NCBI GenBank assembly: GCA_001604385.1 | Contig: LVBK01000033.1 | Location: 257-64,256, forward strand | Direction: 5' to 3' | DNA from: Spirochaetales bacterium Spiro_09 | Lineage (GTDB): Bacteria > Spirochaetota > Spirochaetia > Treponematales > Treponemataceae | Length of the DNA: 64,000 nt | Part shown: positions 1 through 7,993 of the stretch, in pieces | Layout: the number at the start of each line of letters is the position of its first letter | How positions within the stretch are numbered: position 1 is the stretch's first letter | The notes under the pieces: generated by a model | What the model saw: the letters and a program-made list of their open reading frames with translations, nothing else | What the model was told of the DNA's origin: nothing | The model's database searches: none | Position numbers and translations under genes: made by a program

Positions 1-70
1 AGAATAGGGGATTCGAACCCCTGGCCTATTGATTGCGAACCAATCGCTCTACCAACTGAGCTAATTCCCC
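1..70 (-). tRNA. tRNA-Ala (anticodon CGC), 3' end cut by window edge
   Basis: Reading the minus strand gives a full cloverleaf. The acceptor 5' strand is GGGGAAT, the D arm GCTC/GAGC, the anticodon stem ATTGG/TCAAT with loop TTCGCAA, the variable loop AGGCC, and the T arm AGGGG-TTCGAAT-CCCCT. The anticodon is CGC, reading GCG (Ala). The visible part of the acceptor 3' strand puts a U opposite G3, which is the G3:U70 identity pair of tRNA-Ala. The last two acceptor bases, the discriminator base and any CCA lie outside the window. Confidence 0.95.
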
Positions 71-109
71 GCAGAAACGAACTTCCCTGATGATAGCAAA
101 AAAACAGCT

Positions 110-138
110 TTGAATTCAAGCGTCATCACGGCTACTAT
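110..138 (+). promoter_or_regulatory. Sigma70-type promoter giving a leaderless transcript
   Basis: TTGAAT and TACTAT are separated by exactly 17 bp. The -10 ends 7 nt before the A of the ATG at 145, so the predicted transcription start coincides with the start codon. No Shine-Dalgarno sequence precedes the ATG. Confidence 0.6.
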
Positions 139-144
139 TATAGT

Positions 145-636
145 ATGAAATCATTTTTCCAGTTTTTGTCAATTACCCTGGCACTTGTGCTGCTTCACGC
201 CTGTGCAGGCATCCAGCCCGCAAACGAAAAACAGGACACCGACACGCTGGCCAATGCCCTGACCGGGAAACTCTTTGTTCTTGCCGGTTATGAAAGCAAA
301 AACGGCTTCGTCCCCATCGAACCGGAGCACGGCGGCCTGGCTGCCCTCTACTTTGAAAACAGGAACACCATTAATGGACATACCGGCATCAACCGTTTTT
401 CCGCTTCCTGGACTATCAATCCACACAGGAGAGGCAAGGTACAGGAAATTCGCATTTCCCCGGCAGGTATCACGAAAATGGGCGCTCCAAGCCAGGAAGT
501 TGCTGAATTCGAACGCCGTTTTCTGGAACTTCTTGACCGGTCCCGGCAGATCGAAACCGGCCGGGATTCTTTCATCCTTCTCGACACTAACGGAAAGAAG
601 TTGCTTCATTTCATATGGCGTGAACGGGTTCTCTGA
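145..636 (+). CDS. META/HslJ-domain lipoprotein
   Basis: This 163-residue protein has a lipoprotein signal peptide: a charged start, a hydrophobic stretch and the lipobox LLHAC with the acylated Cys near residue 20. It should therefore be membrane-anchored on the periplasmic side or at the cell surface. From about residue 40 it resembles the META/HslJ (DUF306) fold: a strand with LTGKLFVLAGYE, then NTINGHTGINRFSASW, matching the family's G-x-x-G-x-NR-(F/Y) core. HslJ-type proteins are linked to envelope stress and antibiotic tolerance, but their biochemical role is unknown. It is monocistronic and convergent with the phosphofructokinase gene. Confidence 0.7.
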   Translation: MKSFFQFLSITLALVLLHACAGIQPANEKQDTDTLANALTGKLFVLAGYESKNGFVPIEPEHGGLAALYFENRNTINGHTGINRFSASWTINPHRRGKVQEIRISPAGITKMGAPSQEVAEFERRFLELLDRSRQIETGRDSFILLDTNGKKLLHFIWRERVL

Positions 637-653
637 AAGAAAGCAGGGGACGG

Positions 654-2030
654 TTACTTGTTCTTGTGTCCCTGCCGCTCCCGGCTGTTCCTCAGGAAAG
701 AATCCTTGTCGTTCACCATCAAAACCGGCTGGCTCGTTGCGTCAAGACAATCACGCCACAGAGACCCCTCCGGATCCACATAATTGCGTTTGCTGGTGGT
801 CAGCTTGATGGGCAAATGCACGAATTTGCTGTGTACCAGACCGATCAGCAACTTGGTTTTACCGGCCATGGCAGCATGCACTGCATTATTACCCAACCGT
901 TCACAGTATATCGAATCGATCGGCGCAGCCGGGGCAGAGCGAATCTGGTAACTCGGGTCAATATACTTCAGGTTAATATGCATTCCGATCGACTTGAAAT
1001 AGGCCTCTATCCGGTCCTTCAGGAAGGTACCAATATCAGCCAGCTTCTTGTTCCCGGAGGCATCGGAACCTTCCACCCCTTTCATCAGGTCCTGCCCTGC
1101 ACCCTCTGCGACAACGATTACCGCATGCTGTCGCCGACGTAACCGCTCTTCAAGATGATGTAAAAAGCCCTGGGGGCCATCAAGATCGAAAGGAACTTCG
1201 GGGATCAATACAAAGTTCGCCTCATGACTCGCGATTGCGGTGTGTGTGGCGATAAAACCCGATTCACGGCCCATCAGCTTGACCAGACCTATACCGTTAA
1301 TTTGCGAATGGGCTTCCATATGAGCTGCCGCAACGGACTCTGCCGCCTTGACGACTGCCGTATCAAAGCCGAACGATTTCTGGATGAATGAAAGATCGTT
1401 GTCAACCGTTTTCGGTATCCCGACAACGGCAATTTTCAGTCCACGCCGTTCGATCTCCTCAGCCACTTCAAGTGAACCACGCTGAGTACCGTCTCCGCCT
1501 ATGATAAAAACCATGTTGAGATTCAGGTTTTCAATGGCATCCGCTATTTCGACGACCCTGTCTCCGCCTCCGCGGGAGGAACCCAGTATCGAACCACCGG
1601 TTTTGTGACAATCGTCGACAACTTCCGGGGTCAAGGGCAGAATTTCAAACCCGTATTCAGGTAATAACCCCTTGAAACCAAACCGGATACCGCTGATCCT
1701 TCTCACGCCGTACCGATTCCATAAACAACGCACAATAGCGCGAATAACATCATTAAGACCGGGACACAAACCGCCGCAGGTGACAATGGCGGCGTGTACA
1801 TGGTTCGGATTGAAAAAAATCTTCTCGCGTGGACCGGCTTTTTCAAGCAGCTCGGACCGTTTGCTCGGCCCGACAACCTCGTCAATACTTGCATTGACAT
1901 TGTAACGAATAAACTCGTCATCATCGACATAGTTTGCAATGAAGTCGCCTTCGACACTCGACAGTTTGATCGGGGATGTAACCTTGCAGGGGCCCAGGGT
2001 CGCAATTGTAAAATCATTCGTATCGGACAT
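654..2030 (-). CDS. pfkA: 6-phosphofructokinase, TP0108/trypanosome-like group
   Basis: The 458-residue protein phosphorylates fructose 6-phosphate in glycolysis. Visible signatures are [34 protein letters not shown] and MGRESGFIA. The phosphoryl-donor site has Gly in GGDG, where PPi-dependent enzymes have Asp, combined with Lys in PKTVDND. From family knowledge, this Gly/Lys combination occurs in the long ATP-dependent PFKs of trypanosomatids and some bacteria. ATP is therefore the more likely donor, although the fold belongs to the PPi-PFK-related branch. The ATG at 2030 follows AGGAGA at good spacing. The gene is transcribed divergently from the nifU-like gene. Confidence 0.9.
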   Translation of the reverse strand: MSDTNDFTIATLGPCKVTSPIKLSSVEGDFIANYVDDDEFIRYNVNASIDEVVGPSKRSELLEKAGPREKIFFNPNHVHAAIVTCGGLCPGLNDVIRAIVRCLWNRYGVRRISGIRFGFKGLLPEYGFEILPLTPEVVDDCHKTGGSILGSSRGGGDRVVEIADAIENLNLNMVFIIGGDGTQRGSLEVAEEIERRGLKIAVVGIPKTVDNDLSFIQKSFGFDTAVVKAAESVAAAHMEAHSQINGIGLVKLMGRESGFIATHTAIASHEANFVLIPEVPFDLDGPQGFLHHLEERLRRRQHAVIVVAEGAGQDLMKGVEGSDASGNKKLADIGTFLKDRIEAYFKSIGMHINLKYIDPSYQIRSAPAAPIDSIYCERLGNNAVHAAMAGKTKLLIGLVHSKFVHLPIKLTTSKRNYVDPEGSLWRDCLDATSQPVLMVNDKDSFLRNSRERQGHKNK

Positions 2031-2047
2031 GCGTTTCTCCTGATGAA

Positions 2048-2076
2048 AGTATAGTGATTTGCACTTTCTGAAACAA
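2048..2076 (-). promoter_or_regulatory. Promoter of the phosphofructokinase gene
   Basis: On the minus strand TTGTTT and TATACT are spaced by 17 bp. The predicted start lies about 11 nt upstream of the pfk ATG, and the short leader contains AGGAGA. Confidence 0.55.
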
Positions 2077-2086
2077 TAGCGACAAC

Positions 2087-2115
2087 TTGACCCCTTTGAA
2101 CAACACTGGTATCTT
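2087..2115 (+). promoter_or_regulatory. Promoter of nifU-like/ygiQ pair
   Basis: TTGACC and TATCTT are spaced by 17 bp. The predicted start is about 30 nt before the nifU-like ATG. The site lies back to back with the pfk promoter in the divergent intergenic region. Confidence 0.6.
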
Positions 2116-2150
2116 TCACCCAGATACTACACTTCACATGGAGATATTAT

Positions 2151-2375
2151 ATGCTTATAGATGATGTTCGAACCGCTCTTGAAGATATTCGCCCCCAGCT
2201 ACAGGCTGACGGTGGTGATATTGAGCTTATTTCAGTGGATGACAATGGCAAGGTGTTGGTAAAACTGACCGGTGCCTGCGGATCGTGTCCCATGGCAACA
2301 ATGACGCTCAAAATGGGCGTGGAAGCCCATCTGGTCAAAACAGTTCCCGGCGTTACCGAGGTTGTTCAGGCGTGA
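2151..2375 (+). CDS. NifU C-terminal-domain Fe-S scaffold protein
   Basis: This stand-alone 74-residue NifU/Nfu domain has the motif TGACGSCPMATMTLKMGVE. Its CxxC binds a transient [4Fe-4S] cluster for delivery to apo-proteins. The length is typical of single-domain NifU-like proteins; no IscU or A-type domain is attached. Its stop codon overlaps the start of a radical-SAM enzyme gene by 4 nt (GTGA), so the two should be co-translated. A role in cluster supply to that enzyme is plausible but inferred. Confidence 0.9.
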   Translation: MLIDDVRTALEDIRPQLQADGGDIELISVDDNGKVLVKLTGACGSCPMATMTLKMGVEAHLVKTVPGVTEVVQA

Positions 2376-4219
2376 GTACCGGGCGCTTTTCCGGTAATTC
2401 CGGGAAACAACGGACAGAGTTTCTCCCGATTAACCGGGAAGACATGGAAAAGCGCGGCTGGGAGATGTGCGATTTTATAATCGTCAGCGGTGATGCGTAT
2501 GTGGATCATCCATCCTTTGCTGCAGCCATTCTGGGCAGGATACTCGAAGCGGAAGGATTCCGCGCAGGTATCATTGCCCAACCCCGCTGGCAGGGAGCAG
2601 AGTGCAAACAGGACTTTCTGGCCATGGGTGAGCCCCGACTGGCATGGCTGGTATCCGCGGGTGCCATGGACTCCATGGTTGCTCATTACACTGCAAACAA
2701 TAAACCAAGATCCGAGGACAGCTATTCACCCGGAGGCAAACCGGGGTTCAGACCCGATCGGGCCCTGCTCGCCTACACGGCCTGCATTAAATCTCTTTCA
2801 CAAAACAAACCGGTAATCATTGGCGGCATTGAAGCCTCTCTCAGACGGTTCGCGCATTACGACTATTGGTCAAACACCGTCAAACACTCGATACTCCTCG
2901 ACACAAAGGCGGACCTGCTGGTCTATGGTATGGGGGAATATCCGCTTCGGGAAATCGCTCGGAGACTTAAAAGACTGCACGGTGAATCGTACACGCCCGA
3001 AGCACTCAGGGGCATTCGCGGAACAGTATGGAGAACCGGCAAAAAAGACGATCTTCCCGTCAATGCGATCCATTTGCCCTCGTTTCAGGAAATAAAATCC
3101 TCACCAGAGGCATATTGTACCCATTACCGTTTACAGGAAGAACACACTGATCCCTTTCAGGCACGCATCGTGATCGAACAGAGCGAAGAACGGTTTATCG
3201 TCCAGGAACTGCCCACTCTTCCCCTGGAAACGGCCGACTTTGACCGTGTCATGGAGCTGCCGTATACCCGATCCTGGCATCCGGTCTATAACGAATCAGG
3301 CGGAATCCCGGCACTCTCCGAGGTGCTTTTCTCACTGACCAGCTGTCGAGGGTGTTTCGGTGCATGCTCGTTCTGCGCAATAACCTTTCACCAGGGCCGT
3401 TTGATACAGACCAGAAGCCATGAATCGCTTGAAAGAGAAGCCCGCCTTCTGACTGCGCACGCTGATTTTAAAGGCTACATTCATGACGTTGGCGGGCCAA
3501 GCGCCAATTTTCGCATACCGGCCTGTGATAAACAGAGTAAAAGCGGAGCATGCCCCGACAGGCAATGCCTTGGCGTAAACCCATGCCCCGCCCTGAAGGC
3601 GGATCATTCGGACTACCGTAGTCTTTTGGCAAAATTACGGGCTATACCGGGTATCAAGAAGGTATTCATTCGTTCCGGCATACGTTATGACTATCTCATG
3701 CTTGATCCGGACACGCGCTTTTTCAGGGATTTATGTGAATGGCATATCTCGGGACAACTCAAGGTTGCGCCTGAACATACAAATGATACGGTACTTGGCT
3801 ATATGCGAAAAAGCACCCATAGCATGTACAAGCAGTTCGCTCATGCTTTTACGAAAATGAATGAGCAGCTGGGCAAGAAGCAATATCTTGTCCCCTATTA
3901 CATTGCAAGCCATCCGGGGGCCGGACTTAATGAAGCGATCGACACCGCTGTAGAGCTGAAAAAGACAGGGTTTTTTCCTGATCAGGTCCAGGACTTTTAT
4001 CCAACACCGGGAACGCTCGCTACCTGTATGTATTATACCGGGCGGGATCCATTTACCGGAAATCCGGTTTACGTTGCCAAAGGTGCGCGTGAACGTGCCA
4101 TGCAACGCGCATTGCTTCAATGTAACAAAAAAGAAAACCATCCGCTTGCGCGCGAGGCACTGCGGATGGCTCAGCGTGAGGAACTTATTCCCTTCTTGCT
4201 GGGAAAAGGTTCACGATAA
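2372..4219 (+). CDS. ygiQ: YgiQ family (UPF0313) radical SAM protein
   Basis: The ORF track opens at 2285, but the first 29 residues lie inside the nifU-like gene. The GTG at 2372, overlapping its stop as GTGA, is the likely start and gives 615 residues. The protein has the N-terminal YgiQ domain (CDFIIVSGDAYVDHPSF), then the radical-SAM motif GCFGACSFCAITFHQGR (CxxxCxxC) in mid-protein, and a downstream YgiQ-specific region (VGGPSANF, KVAPEHT, PYYIASHPG). YgiQ proteins are large B12-independent radical-SAM enzymes of unknown substrate. An alternative start is the ATG at 2444. Confidence 0.9.
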   Translation: MSTGRFSGNSGKQRTEFLPINREDMEKRGWEMCDFIIVSGDAYVDHPSFAAAILGRILEAEGFRAGIIAQPRWQGAECKQDFLAMGEPRLAWLVSAGAMDSMVAHYTANNKPRSEDSYSPGGKPGFRPDRALLAYTACIKSLSQNKPVIIGGIEASLRRFAHYDYWSNTVKHSILLDTKADLLVYGMGEYPLREIARRLKRLHGESYTPEALRGIRGTVWRTGKKDDLPVNAIHLPSFQEIKSSPEAYCTHYRLQEEHTDPFQARIVIEQSEERFIVQELPTLPLETADFDRVMELPYTRSWHPVYNESGGIPALSEVLFSLTSCRGCFGACSFCAITFHQGRLIQTRSHESLEREARLLTAHADFKGYIHDVGGPSANFRIPACDKQSKSGACPDRQCLGVNPCPALKADHSDYRSLLAKLRAIPGIKKVFIRSGIRYDYLMLDPDTRFFRDLCEWHISGQLKVAPEHTNDTVLGYMRKSTHSMYKQFAHAFTKMNEQLGKKQYLVPYYIASHPGAGLNEAIDTAVELKKTGFFPDQVQDFYPTPGTLATCMYYTGRDPFTGNPVYVAKGARERAMQRALLQCNKKENHPLAREALRMAQREELIPFLLGKGSR

Positions 4220-4230
4220 CACAGAAGGAA

Positions 4231-4512
4231 TTACCACCAGCCGAACAGGGTTCCGGCACGGGTGACATACCACACCAGGATTATCAGGGAAATGACGCTC
4301 AGGCTTTTGAACCAGTATGAAACGGCCATACCTTCCTTGCTCAGGAGCATGGTTTCAAACAGGGACACAAACACTAGCAGAATAAACCCTATCAGGGCGA
4401 ATGTTCCGTACAAAACCTGATTGTTAGAAATGGCATCAAGAGAGAGTGTGAACGAAAAGACGAATACAACCAGAAGGATGAAAAAAAGAACGACGACCGA
4501 CTTGTTTTCCAT
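4231..4512 (-). CDS. Small three-helix membrane protein, unknown function
   Basis: The 93-residue protein is very hydrophobic, with three predicted membrane segments near residues 5-25, 33-53 and 66-86. There is a short charged connection (LLSKEGMAVSYWFKS) and a C-terminal GWW. The ATG at 4512 is preceded by AAGGAG at about 9 nt spacing, which supports translation. I do not recognise the family. It stands alone, convergent with ygiQ and divergent from slyD. Confidence 0.6.
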   Translation of the reverse strand: MENKSVVVLFFILLVVFVFSFTLSLDAISNNQVLYGTFALIGFILLVFVSLFETMLLSKEGMAVSYWFKSLSVISLIILVWYVTRAGTLFGWW

Positions 4513-4677
4513 GAATCGATAACTCCTTTGCTCTGATTATAGCCCGACACCATCTATTTGTCCATTGAATATCGGACTTCACTTGCCGATGACCAGCTAA
4601 TATGTTACTTTCATTCTATGCGACAACTCCGGCATACAATGTACGGGATTGTCCTATCTTAATGCAAGGAAACAGAT

Positions 4678-5226
4678 ATGACCATTTCCAAAGACAGCGT
4701 CGTAAGCATAGAATATACCCTTACAGACGACCAAAATGAAGTTCTTGATTCTTCCCAGGGCACAGGGCCCCTTGAATATCTTCACGGACATCAAAATCTT
4801 ATTCCCGGACTTGAAAAAGAGCTGGAAGGCAAAAAAGCCGGGGACAACTTCAAGGCGACGGTACCACCTGCTGAAGCCTATGGAGAATATCAGGATGAAC
4901 TTGTTGTTGAAGTTGACCGCTCACAGTTTCCAGATGATGTAGAAGTCGTGGAAGGTATGCAATTTGAGGCAGGCAGTCCTGACGGCTCACGGGTAGTGAC
5001 TGTCACATCGGTAGAAGGACAGAAGATTACTGTAGATGCGAATCATCCGCTCGCCGGTGAAACTCTTCACTTTGACGTTAAGGTTGTTTCCGTCCGTGCT
5101 GCAACAGAAGACGAAAAGGAGAATGGCCTGGATCACGGTTGCGGTTGCGGCTCCGGCGGCTGTGGAGATGACTGCGAATGCGATGACGGCGGCTGTGGCT
5201 CCGGCGGTTGCGGCTGCGGACACTGA
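4678..5226 (+). CDS. slyD: SlyD-type FKBP peptidyl-prolyl isomerase with Cys/Gly-rich tail
   Basis: Residues 1 to about 150 form an FKBP domain with the SlyD insert-in-flap layout: VSIEYTLTDDQNEVLDSS, GPLEYLHGHQNLIPGLEKEL, VPPAEAYGEY, and the later HPLAGETLHFDVKVV. It should catalyse prolyl isomerisation and act as a cytoplasmic chaperone. The last 30 residues form a tail rich in Cys, Gly, Asp and His (eight Cys, ending CGCGH). This resembles the metal-binding tail of E. coli SlyD, which serves nickel delivery. AAGGA precedes the ATG. A strong terminator follows the stop. Confidence 0.92.
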   Translation: MTISKDSVVSIEYTLTDDQNEVLDSSQGTGPLEYLHGHQNLIPGLEKELEGKKAGDNFKATVPPAEAYGEYQDELVVEVDRSQFPDDVEVVEGMQFEAGSPDGSRVVTVTSVEGQKITVDANHPLAGETLHFDVKVVSVRAATEDEKENGLDHGCGCGSGGCGDDCECDDGGCGSGGCGCGH

Positions 5227-5234
5227 TACATTAC

Positions 5235-5266
5235 AGGAGCCGGTCCTTGACCGGTTCCTTTTTTTT
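5235..5266 (+). terminator. Rho-independent terminator after slyD
   Basis: An 11-bp stem (AGGAGCCGGTC / GACCGGTTCCT, one G-U pair) closes a 3-nt loop and is followed by a run of T. It separates slyD from the downstream transporter gene, whose ATG lies about 20 bp further on. Confidence 0.85.
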
Positions 5267-5284
5267 ACCCGCCGGGATAACACT

Positions 5285-6307
5285 ATGAAAGAACGGGATG
5301 AAGCCCTTATTGTTTGGTTTGGAGCCCTCAGTTTTTTTCTGTCGACAATCGAATATCTCATACCCAAACCACTACCATTTTTACGTCTCGGACTTGCCAA
5401 CCTTCCACTGCTGCTTGCCGCATCTTTCTTCCCGATGAAACACTACCTTTTACTGGTATTCATTAAAATACTTGGCCAGGGATTAACCGGCGGCACACTT
5501 TTCTCCTATATTTTCTTCTTCTCGGCCGCCGGGACAATCTCCTCGGCGCTCATTATGAAAACAGTGTTTTCTCTTTTTCCCCATCAAGTCTCCCATGCCG
5601 GAGTCAGCGCCCTGGGTGCTTTTATTTCAAATGTTGTACAGCTCATACTCGCGCGATTCTATATCTTCGGGATCAGCGCCTGGTATATCGCCCCTCCATT
5701 TATGGCAGTCGGCCTGGTATCGGGCTTTGTGCTGGGAGCCTTCGCCAATGCCTACTATCACAATTCCCGATGGTTCGCCGAATTGCGGGAGGGAAAAATC
5801 AGCATTCCCTCAATTCCGGAAGTCTCCCCCAAAAAAAACAAACACAGAAGGAACAGCAAGCTTCTTCGGCTCATAGTCGGCGGCAGCATGATTGGTTTGC
5901 TACTGACTGCCTCCGATGTGAAAATTATGGCTGCAATCTGTACCCTGGCCATAACCTTCCTCCTGCTTGAAGGAAGCACAATTCATGTTTTCCCGGTTAT
6001 TATCATGTCCGCAAGCATTATATTCTTTAATCTTCTCGTGCCCAGCGGAAAAATCCTCTGGGAACCCTTTTACCTGCAGATTACCGAGGGTGCGTTATTT
6101 TCCGGCATAAAAAAAGCCCTCCTTCTGGAGGGCATGATATTTTTATCACGATGGATGCTCAAGCCGGGAATCGAGCTCCCGGGTATAACCGGCAAGCGTA
6201 TTTCGCGCATGTTTACCGTGCTTGCCCTGTTGCTTTCTTCCCGGAAAAAGATATCGCCACGGAATATTGTGGCCAGTATTGACGATATTATGTACGGACT
6301 CGGTTAA
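5285..6307 (+). CDS. Gx transporter / heptaprenyl-diphosphate-synthase component I-like membrane protein
   Basis: The track ORF begins at 5036 inside slyD. The ATG at 5285, downstream of the terminator, gives about 340 residues and the expected N terminus. Residues 1 to about 170 match the Gx transporter (HepS/DUF) family: LRLGLANLPLLLAASFF and IKILGQGLTGGTLFSYIFFFSAAGT, with small-residue-rich helices like those of ECF-type S-components. A charged linker (KKNKHRRN) leads to a second membrane block and a soluble tail. The substrate is unknown. The 3' end overlaps the convergent TPR gene by about 20 bp. Confidence 0.7.
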   Translation: MKERDEALIVWFGALSFFLSTIEYLIPKPLPFLRLGLANLPLLLAASFFPMKHYLLLVFIKILGQGLTGGTLFSYIFFFSAAGTISSALIMKTVFSLFPHQVSHAGVSALGAFISNVVQLILARFYIFGISAWYIAPPFMAVGLVSGFVLGAFANAYYHNSRWFAELREGKISIPSIPEVSPKKNKHRRNSKLLRLIVGGSMIGLLLTASDVKIMAAICTLAITFLLLEGSTIHVFPVIIMSASIIFFNLLVPSGKILWEPFYLQITEGALFSGIKKALLLEGMIFLSRWMLKPGIELPGITGKRISRMFTVLALLLSSRKKISPRNIVASIDDIMYGLG

Positions 6308-6935
6308 GACCCTCGGTCGCTTCACGATAATCTGGTCGCAGTCGAAGCGCCCGTTGATATGCCTCGGAGGCGCCGCCCTTATCGCCGACAGTTTCGCGCA
6401 CCGTTGCAAGCCGATACCACCACAACGATATTGCCGGCTCATAATACACCGCGGCAGAATAGGCTATATCGGCCCGGTTATACTGTTGCTGGATGCGGAA
6501 AATCTCGCCCATAAAAAAGTAGGCGGTGCTTATACGTTCTCCTCGCGGGGCGGCATCTATATACCGCTCCATTTGCTTGAGCGACTCGCGATAATTGCGC
6601 AAATAAAAGTAGCCTTCGCCAAGGGTTTCAATAATCCTGACATCAGGGGTAATCTTCAGAGCTTCAAGGCAGATATCCACGGTTTCCTGGTATTTTTCCA
6701 GACGGATAAGAGCCCATCCATACACGGTATACGCGTCCATGTTTTTTGGATTAACCCCAAGGTCCTGCTTGCACACCTCAACAGCCTGTCGGTAGGCTTC
6801 CCGTGCATCAGCGGTCCTGCCGTTATACTCAAGATCGCGGCCGTTTCGGAAGAGTTTAAGGGCATCAGGTTTTTCCTGGGAATATAATGCCACAACGGAA
6901 AAAAGAAAGATTACGCCGGCAATAATACGTTTCAT
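6288..6935 (-). CDS. Secreted TPR-repeat protein
   Basis: The track start at 7049 lies inside cheD. The ATG at 6935 gives 215 residues beginning with a signal peptide (MKRIIAGVIFLFSVVALYSQ), so the protein is exported. The rest is tetratricopeptide repeats: ALKLFRNGRDLEYNGRTADAREAYRQ, AYTVYGWALIRLEKYQE, IIETLGEGYFYLRNYRES, a repeat near IFRIQQQYNRADIAYSA, and ASEAYQRALRLRPDYREA. TPRs are protein-interaction scaffolds. It is the last gene of the chemotaxis operon's strand, 46 bp after cheD, so co-transcription is possible. A direct role in chemotaxis is not shown. Confidence 0.75.
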   Translation of the reverse strand: MKRIIAGVIFLFSVVALYSQEKPDALKLFRNGRDLEYNGRTADAREAYRQAVEVCKQDLGVNPKNMDAYTVYGWALIRLEKYQETVDICLEALKITPDVRIIETLGEGYFYLRNYRESLKQMERYIDAAPRGERISTAYFFMGEIFRIQQQYNRADIAYSAAVYYEPAISLWWYRLATVRETVGDKGGASEAYQRALRLRPDYREATEGLNRVRT

Positions 6936-6981
6936 GAATGTAACTATGCCCTGTTTATCCGCTAAAATCAACCTGCCATAT

Positions 6982-7557
6982 CTAAAAAATGATTGGTTTC
7001 CCGGCATTACGGGCGTTTTCCAGCAAGGTCTCGGAATACCGTCTTTCACGATTTGCCAATCCGGGAGTCCTGATCGTGGTATACTTCATCAACACGCGTC
7101 CTGACGCCGGGAAAAAAAACACTTTCCGCGGAACGGCGCCGCCCACACTATACGATTCAACCGGAATTTTCTCCGTTTCCAGAAACTCGAACACGAATTC
7201 AATATTCTTCTTGGCGACATTGAAAGAGGTCGCTTTTTCGTATTCCAGCATCGAACTTCCCCCAAAAACCTTTGCATGGAGCATCTTCTTTACGGCGCCC
7301 AGCTTGAACAGATCGTTGATGAGCAATTCCATTGCCTGTATCCCGTAACGGGCCTCGGCGGAATAAACGGTTGCTTTCTCCGGTATGCCGGGCAGCATAA
7401 AATGATTAAGGCCTCCAACCTTTCGGAAGGGTTCATACAGGGCAACCGCGATACAGGAACCGAGAAGAGTCGAAATAACAATATCTTCTGCCGTGGCATA
7501 ATACTCGCCAGGGCCGATTACTTTCTCGGTTTTATCAAATTGGGCATTCAATTTCAA
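6982..7557 (-). CDS. cheD: CheD chemoreceptor glutamine deamidase
   Basis: The 191-residue protein has the CheD core LLGSCIAVALYEPFRKVGGLNHFMLPG, with the catalytic Cys in GSC and the His in NHFML. Also present are FGGSSML and SYSVGGAVPRKVFFFPASGRVL. CheD deamidates Gln residues on methyl-accepting receptors and, in many bacteria, interacts with CheC/CheY-P. The start overlaps cheY by 4 nt, indicating translational coupling. No CheC or CheX lies in this operon. The N-terminal extension of about 15 residues is ordinary for the family. Confidence 0.93.
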   Translation of the reverse strand: MKLNAQFDKTEKVIGPGEYYATAEDIVISTLLGSCIAVALYEPFRKVGGLNHFMLPGIPEKATVYSAEARYGIQAMELLINDLFKLGAVKKMLHAKVFGGSSMLEYEKATSFNVAKKNIEFVFEFLETEKIPVESYSVGGAVPRKVFFFPASGRVLMKYTTIRTPGLANRERRYSETLLENARNAGKPIIF

Positions 7558-7919
7558 GGAATTACTTTCTTGATTGTCTCAAGAAGTTTTTCATTATTGA
7601 AGGGTTTGACAATCCAACCGGTTGCGCCGGCCTTTTTCCCCTCCTCAACGACGGATCCCTGGGATTCTGTCGTCAGCACCAATACCGGAACGAATTTTAT
7701 TCCATCAGTCTCCCGGATCTTTTTCACCATCGTCAAACCATCCATATTTGGCATATTTACATCGGTGATAACAAGCTGAATTTTCTGTTCTCCAAGACGC
7801 TGTAATCCTTCGACACCATCAGCCGCCTCGTATACGGTATACCCGTTTTGTTCCAGAATAAACCGCACGCTCTGACGAATGGAAATGGAATCATCAACAA
7901 CCAGAATAGACGCACCCAT
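7554..7919 (-). CDS. cheY: CheY response regulator
   Basis: This is a single 121-residue receiver domain. The acidic pair is in ILVVDDSISIRQSV, the phospho-acceptor Asp in VITDVNMPNMDGLTM, the conserved Thr in VLVLTTES, and the Lys in GWIVKPFN. There is no output domain, as expected for the protein that carries CheA phosphate to the flagellar switch. It follows cheB after about 74 bp and overlaps cheD by 4 bp. Confidence 0.95.
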   Translation of the reverse strand: MGASILVVDDSISIRQSVRFILEQNGYTVYEAADGVEGLQRLGEQKIQLVITDVNMPNMDGLTMVKKIRETDGIKFVPVLVLTTESQGSVVEEGKKAGATGWIVKPFNNEKLLETIKKVIP

Positions 7920-7993
7920 ACATTACTCCTTCCTTAGGTTAGCAAAACACACAAAGCGACACAGCACCGCTTCACAATTCATACCCTGCAATT

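Noticed and set aside
640-676. Possible terminator between the META and pfk genes (GCAGGGGAC...GTCCCTGC)
   Set aside because: The stem is interrupted by a bulge, lies partly in the pfk coding end, and has no T run.
2285-2371. 29-residue N-terminal extension of YgiQ in the ORF track
   Set aside because: It lies wholly inside the nifU-like gene in another frame; GTG 2372 overlapping the stop fits coupled translation and the family N terminus.
5100-5226. Gly/Cys-rich repeat at the slyD 3' end as a possible CRISPR or tandem DNA repeat
   Set aside because: The repetition is at protein level (metal-binding tail) and has no regular unit or spacers.
5036-5284. 83-residue extension of the Gx transporter ORF into slyD
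   Set aside because: It overlaps the slyD coding region and crosses the strong terminator at 5235-5266.
6222-6887. 221-residue plus-strand ORF opposite the TPR gene
   Set aside because: Antisense shadow of a well-supported TPR protein; no recognisable domain.
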